A stretch of DNA of 8,395 nucleotides. Source: Pseudomonadota bacterium. Its GTDB lineage: Bacteria; Pseudomonadota; Alphaproteobacteria; Rhizobiales; Xanthobacteraceae. The notes beneath the pieces were generated by a model. That model saw nothing but the letters and a program-made list of their open reading frames with translations, searched no databases and was not told the DNA's origin. The stretch lies in contig JAEZEY010000335.1 of assembly GCA_023432845.1 (NCBI GenBank), forward strand, positions 1-8,395. The letters are read 5' to 3'. Shown here one piece after another: positions 6,074-8,395 of the stretch. How positions within the stretch are numbered: position 1 is the first letter of the stretch; the number at the start of each line of letters is the position of its first letter. A program made the translations under genes and the position numbers.

Positions 6074-6107
6074 TTGCCAACGGAAACCGCGAATAATCGC
6101 TTATATT
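6074..6107 (+). promoter_or_regulatory. Possible promoter region for the AsmA gene
   Basis: The gap between the repeat and asmA contains the most A/T-rich bases of the neighbourhood. TATATT at 6102-6107 is a five-of-six -10 match, while TTGCCA at 6074-6079 resembles a -35 but sits 22 bases away, which is too far for a standard pair. TAATCG (6094-6099) is an alternative -10 with only a 14-base spacer. A start near 6114 would give a leader of about 43 bases that opens with a GC-rich hairpin. Confidence 0.3.
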
Positions 6108-6114
6108 GACTGAG

Positions 6115-6144
6115 GGCGCGCCGGCCGGGGGGTCGCGGCGCGCC
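6115..6144 (+). other. GC-rich leader hairpin from twin GGCGCGCC copies
   Basis: GGCGCGCC occurs at 6115-6122 and again at 6137-6144. Because the octamer is its own reverse complement, the two copies can pair as an 8-bp all-GC stem, extended by G6123-C6136, around a loop of about 12 bases. The stem ends two bases before the GGGAG ribosome binding site (6147-6151) of the AsmA gene, so it could affect translation initiation. Confidence 0.4.
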
Positions 6145-6156
6145 GCGGGAGTTGGC

Positions 6157-8395
6157 GTGCAGACAACACTACTCAGCGTAGCGGTCGCGATCATCCTGGC
6201 CTTGGTGGCGGCCCTGGTCGGACCGCTGCTGATCGACTGGAACGGCTATCGCCCGGTTTTTGAGGCGCAGGCGAGCCGCGTGATGGGCACCGAGGTGCGC
6301 GTCGGCGGGCCCATCGATCTGCGCCTGCTGCCGTCGCCGCGACTGACCCTCAACGACATCCAGGTGGGCGCGAGTCCGTCGGTCGCCCAAGCCAGGCCGC
6401 AGCCGGACGGCGCATCGGTCAAAGCGCGCTCGCTCGGCGTCGAATTCGCGCTGGGCCCGCTGATGCGCGGCGAGTGGCGCGCCACCGAGTTCACGATCAG
6501 CGGTCCCGAGGTCCAACTGATCGCCGACGGCAGCGGCCAGATCAGCACGCCCGGCATCGCCTTTGCCTTCAATGCCGGCGACCTCGCCATCGAGAAGCTG
6601 AGTATCGAGGACGGCAAGTTCAGTGTCGCCAATCCTGACGGCGACACCGTGACGCTCGACCGCCTCTGGTTCAACGGCGACGCGCGCTCGCTGATCGGCC
6701 CGCTGAAAGGCGAGGGCGCCGTCAGGATCGAGAACGAACTCTATCCCTTCCGTCTGTCGACCGGCCGCTATGGCGACGACGATACGCTCAAGCTCAAGAT
6801 CAATGTCGATCCGGTCAATCGTCCGCTCAGCATCGAGACCGACGGCGTTCTGTCGTTCAAGGACGCGCCGCAGTTCGAAGGTACGCTCAGGCTCGCCAAG
6901 CCCGTCGGCATCGCGCAGAAGGGCGGCGGCCGCCTGACCCAGCCATGGCGCATCACCGCCAAGCTGAAAGCCAATGCGCAATCGGCGCTGATGGAGCAGG
7001 TCGAGTATCTTTACGGTTCGGACGAACAGGGCGTGAAGCTAACCGGCGTCGCCGATTTCAAGTTCGGCAAGGAGCCGCGCTTCGACGGCGTGCTGTCGGG
7101 ACGGCAGGTCGATCTCGATCGCGTGCTGGCATCCGAGGGCGGCGTGCGTCCGCCGCCGGCCGCAGCCATCCGCGAACTGATCGAACTCGGCAGTGGTGCC
7201 TTCGCGCCGACATTCCCGATCGCCGTCGGCATCGGCATCGACCAGGTCACGCTCGGCGGCAGCGCCGTGCAGAACCTGCGCGGTGATATCGTCAGCGATG
7301 CGCGCGGCTGGAATCTCGACCGCTTCGAATTCCGCGCGCCGGGCTATTCGAGCGTGCGGCTGTCCGGCCATCTGGCCGTGGACAAAAACGGCGTCGCCTT
7401 CAGCGGCCCGGCCGAGATCGACGCCAACGACCCGAAGATGCTTGCGGCCTGGCTTGAGGGGCAGGCCGACAAGGTCAAGCCGCTGGCGCCGATCGATGTC
7501 AGCCCGATCAGCATCCGCGGGGACGTCACGCTCGGCAGCGAGAAGATCGCCGTCGAGAATTTGAAAGCCGAGTTCGACCGCAAGGTCGTGACGGGCCGCT
7601 TCGCCTATGTGTTCGCCTCGCGCCAGACGCAGGCGAGGCTCGATGCCGCGCTCAACGCCCCCGAACTCGACCTCGACGCGACGCTCGGCTTCGGCATGGC
7701 GCTGATGTCCGGTTCGTCGCTGGAGCGGCCGCGCAACATGGCGGTCGCCATCGACATCGGCCGCGCCACGGTCGGCGGCTTCACCGCCAGCAATGCCAGC
7801 GCGCGGCTGAAGGTGGACGGCAGCGGTCTGCAAATTGACAAGCTCGCCGTCACCGATCTCGGCGGCGCCGCCTTCTCGGCGAGTGGCCGCATCGACACCA
7901 GCGGCGCGACGCCGCTCGGCAGCATCAATGTTGATCTTAACGCCCCGGAGATGGAGCCGGTGCTGGCGGTGCTGCAGCGCTTCGCGCCGGCAACCGTCGC
8001 CAGGTTGAGCGACCATACGCCGACGATGTCGCCGGCCAATCTCCAGGCAAGGCTGACGATCGACGGCACCGCGCCGAAGGCCATCGCGCGGCTCGCGGTC
8101 GGCGGCCGGCTCGGCCGTCTGCGCGTCGCGCTCAATGGCCAGGGCAACGCCGATGCCGACGTGCTCAGCCGCGGCGATCTCAAGATCGATGGCCGGCTCG
8201 ATTCCGAAGACGGCCGCGCGCTGATGACCGTGCTCGGTCTGAGCCAGTCGGTCGCGATCGAGCCAGGGCCGGCGTCGCTCACGGTCGCGCTGAACGGCCC
8301 GGCCAGTGGCGATCTGCGCGCCGATATGCGTCTCGTTGCGAAGGGGCTGGAGGCCAAAGCCGTCGGCACCGCGCAACCCTTCGCGACGACGCCGG
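6157..8395 (+). CDS. AsmA family protein, N-terminal 746 codons (runs off right edge)
   Basis: The frame opens at GTG 6157 and stays open to the end of the window. The start is supported by GGGAG at 6147-6151, five bases upstream. The N-terminus is a signal anchor (about 4-26, LLSVAVAIILALVAALVGPL), immediately followed by the AsmA-family hallmark LIDWNGYRPVFEAQASRVMG and then VGGPIDLRLLPSPRLTLNDI. The rest is a long run of alternating hydrophobic strands with Gly/Asp-rich turns, as in the beta-groove repeats of AsmA and other bridge-like proteins. AsmA proteins are anchored in the inner membrane, extend through the periplasm, and are implicated in phospholipid transport to, or assembly of, the outer membrane. 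Rhizobiales members often exceed 1,000 residues, so several hundred are probably missing. The gene stands alone after the palindromic repeat and probably has its own promoter. There is no frameshift in the visible part. Confidence 0.88.
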   Translation, partial: MQTTLLSVAVAIILALVAALVGPLLIDWNGYRPVFEAQASRVMGTEVRVGGPIDLRLLPSPRLTLNDIQVGASPSVAQARPQPDGASVKARSLGVEFALGPLMRGEWRATEFTISGPEVQLIADGSGQISTPGIAFAFNAGDLAIEKLSIEDGKFSVANPDGDTVTLDRLWFNGDARSLIGPLKGEGAVRIENELYPFRLSTGRYGDDDTLKLKINVDPVNRPLSIETDGVLSFKDAPQFEGTLRLAKPVGIAQKGGGRLTQPWRITAKLKANAQSALMEQVEYLYGSDEQGVKLTGVADFKFGKEPRFDGVLSGRQVDLDRVLASEGGVRPPPAAAIRELIELGSGAFAPTFPIAVGIGIDQVTLGGSAVQNLRGDIVSDARGWNLDRFEFRAPGYSSVRLSGHLAVDKNGVAFSGPAEIDANDPKMLAAWLEGQADKVKPLAPIDVSPISIRGDVTLGSEKIAVENLKAEFDRKVVTGRFAYVFASRQTQARLDAALNAPELDLDATLGFGMALMSGSSLERPRNMAVAIDIGRATVGGFTASNASARLKVDGSGLQIDKLAVTDLGGAAFSASGRIDTSGATPLGSINVDLNAPEMEPVLAVLQRFAPATVARLSDHTPTMSPANLQARLTIDGTAPKAIARLAVGGRLGRLRVALNGQGNADADVLSRGDLKIDGRLDSEDGRALMTVLGLSQSVAIEPGPASLTVALNGPASGDLRADMRLVAKGLEAKAVGTAQPFATTP

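Noticed and set aside
6082..6107. Possible EcfG (general stress sigma) promoter from GGAAAC upstream of asmA
   Set aside because: The expected GGAAC followed 16-17 bases later by CGTT is not present; both the -35-like sequence and the spacing fail.
7039..8376. 445-residue open frame antisense to the AsmA gene
   Set aside because: It has low-complexity Arg/Ala/Asp composition and no domain signature, while the plus-strand AsmA frame is continuous and well supported.

Overview
The window is GC-rich, gene-dense chromosomal DNA of the kind found in alphaproteobacteria of the order Hyphomicrobiales (Rhizobiales), probably near Bradyrhizobium, Rhodopseudomonas or Pseudolabrys. The assignment rests on strong G/C third-position bias, GTG starts, protein families typical of that group (a ycjX-ycjF pair, a membrane-anchored DUF2778 protein, a long AsmA protein), a palindromic intergenic repeat with GTCATTCCGGGG ends, and a CtrA-type box. 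It is an inference from gene content and motifs, with no marker gene. I see no rRNA, tRNA, CRISPR array, insertion sequence or prophage gene.

Layout: (1) a minus-strand hot-dog thioesterase, cut at its C-terminus by the left edge (1-423). (2) Divergent from it, a translationally coupled pair: ycjX, a P-loop NTPase with GTPase-like motifs, and a ycjF-like DUF697 membrane protein, joined by an ATGA overlap (504-2974). (3) A DUF2778 (Tlde1 / L,D-transpeptidase-like) protein with a membrane anchor and proline-rich linker (3048-4070). (4) A regulatory intergenic region with a perfect TTAA-N7-TTAA box and a near-consensus DnaA box, followed by a 67-residue single-span membrane protein (4071-4435). 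(5) A standalone FAD-dependent 2-hydroxyacid (D-lactate/glycolate type) dehydrogenase (4533-5945). (6) A 94-bp imperfect palindrome, a possible promoter and a GC-rich leader hairpin (5945-6144). (7) The first 746 codons of an AsmA-family envelope protein running off the right edge (6157-8395).

Several products act at the cell envelope: the YcjF-like protein, the DUF2778 protein, the small membrane protein and AsmA. Only ycjX-ycjF forms a convincing operon. The others are separated by about 70-210 bp gaps containing hairpins or promoter-like sequence. Most of the region looks like ordinary core genome. The best leads are the CtrA/DnaA-like site cluster ahead of the small membrane protein, the anchored rather than secreted DUF2778 enzyme, and the hairpin that closes just before the asmA ribosome binding site. 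I found no convincing new multi-gene system.
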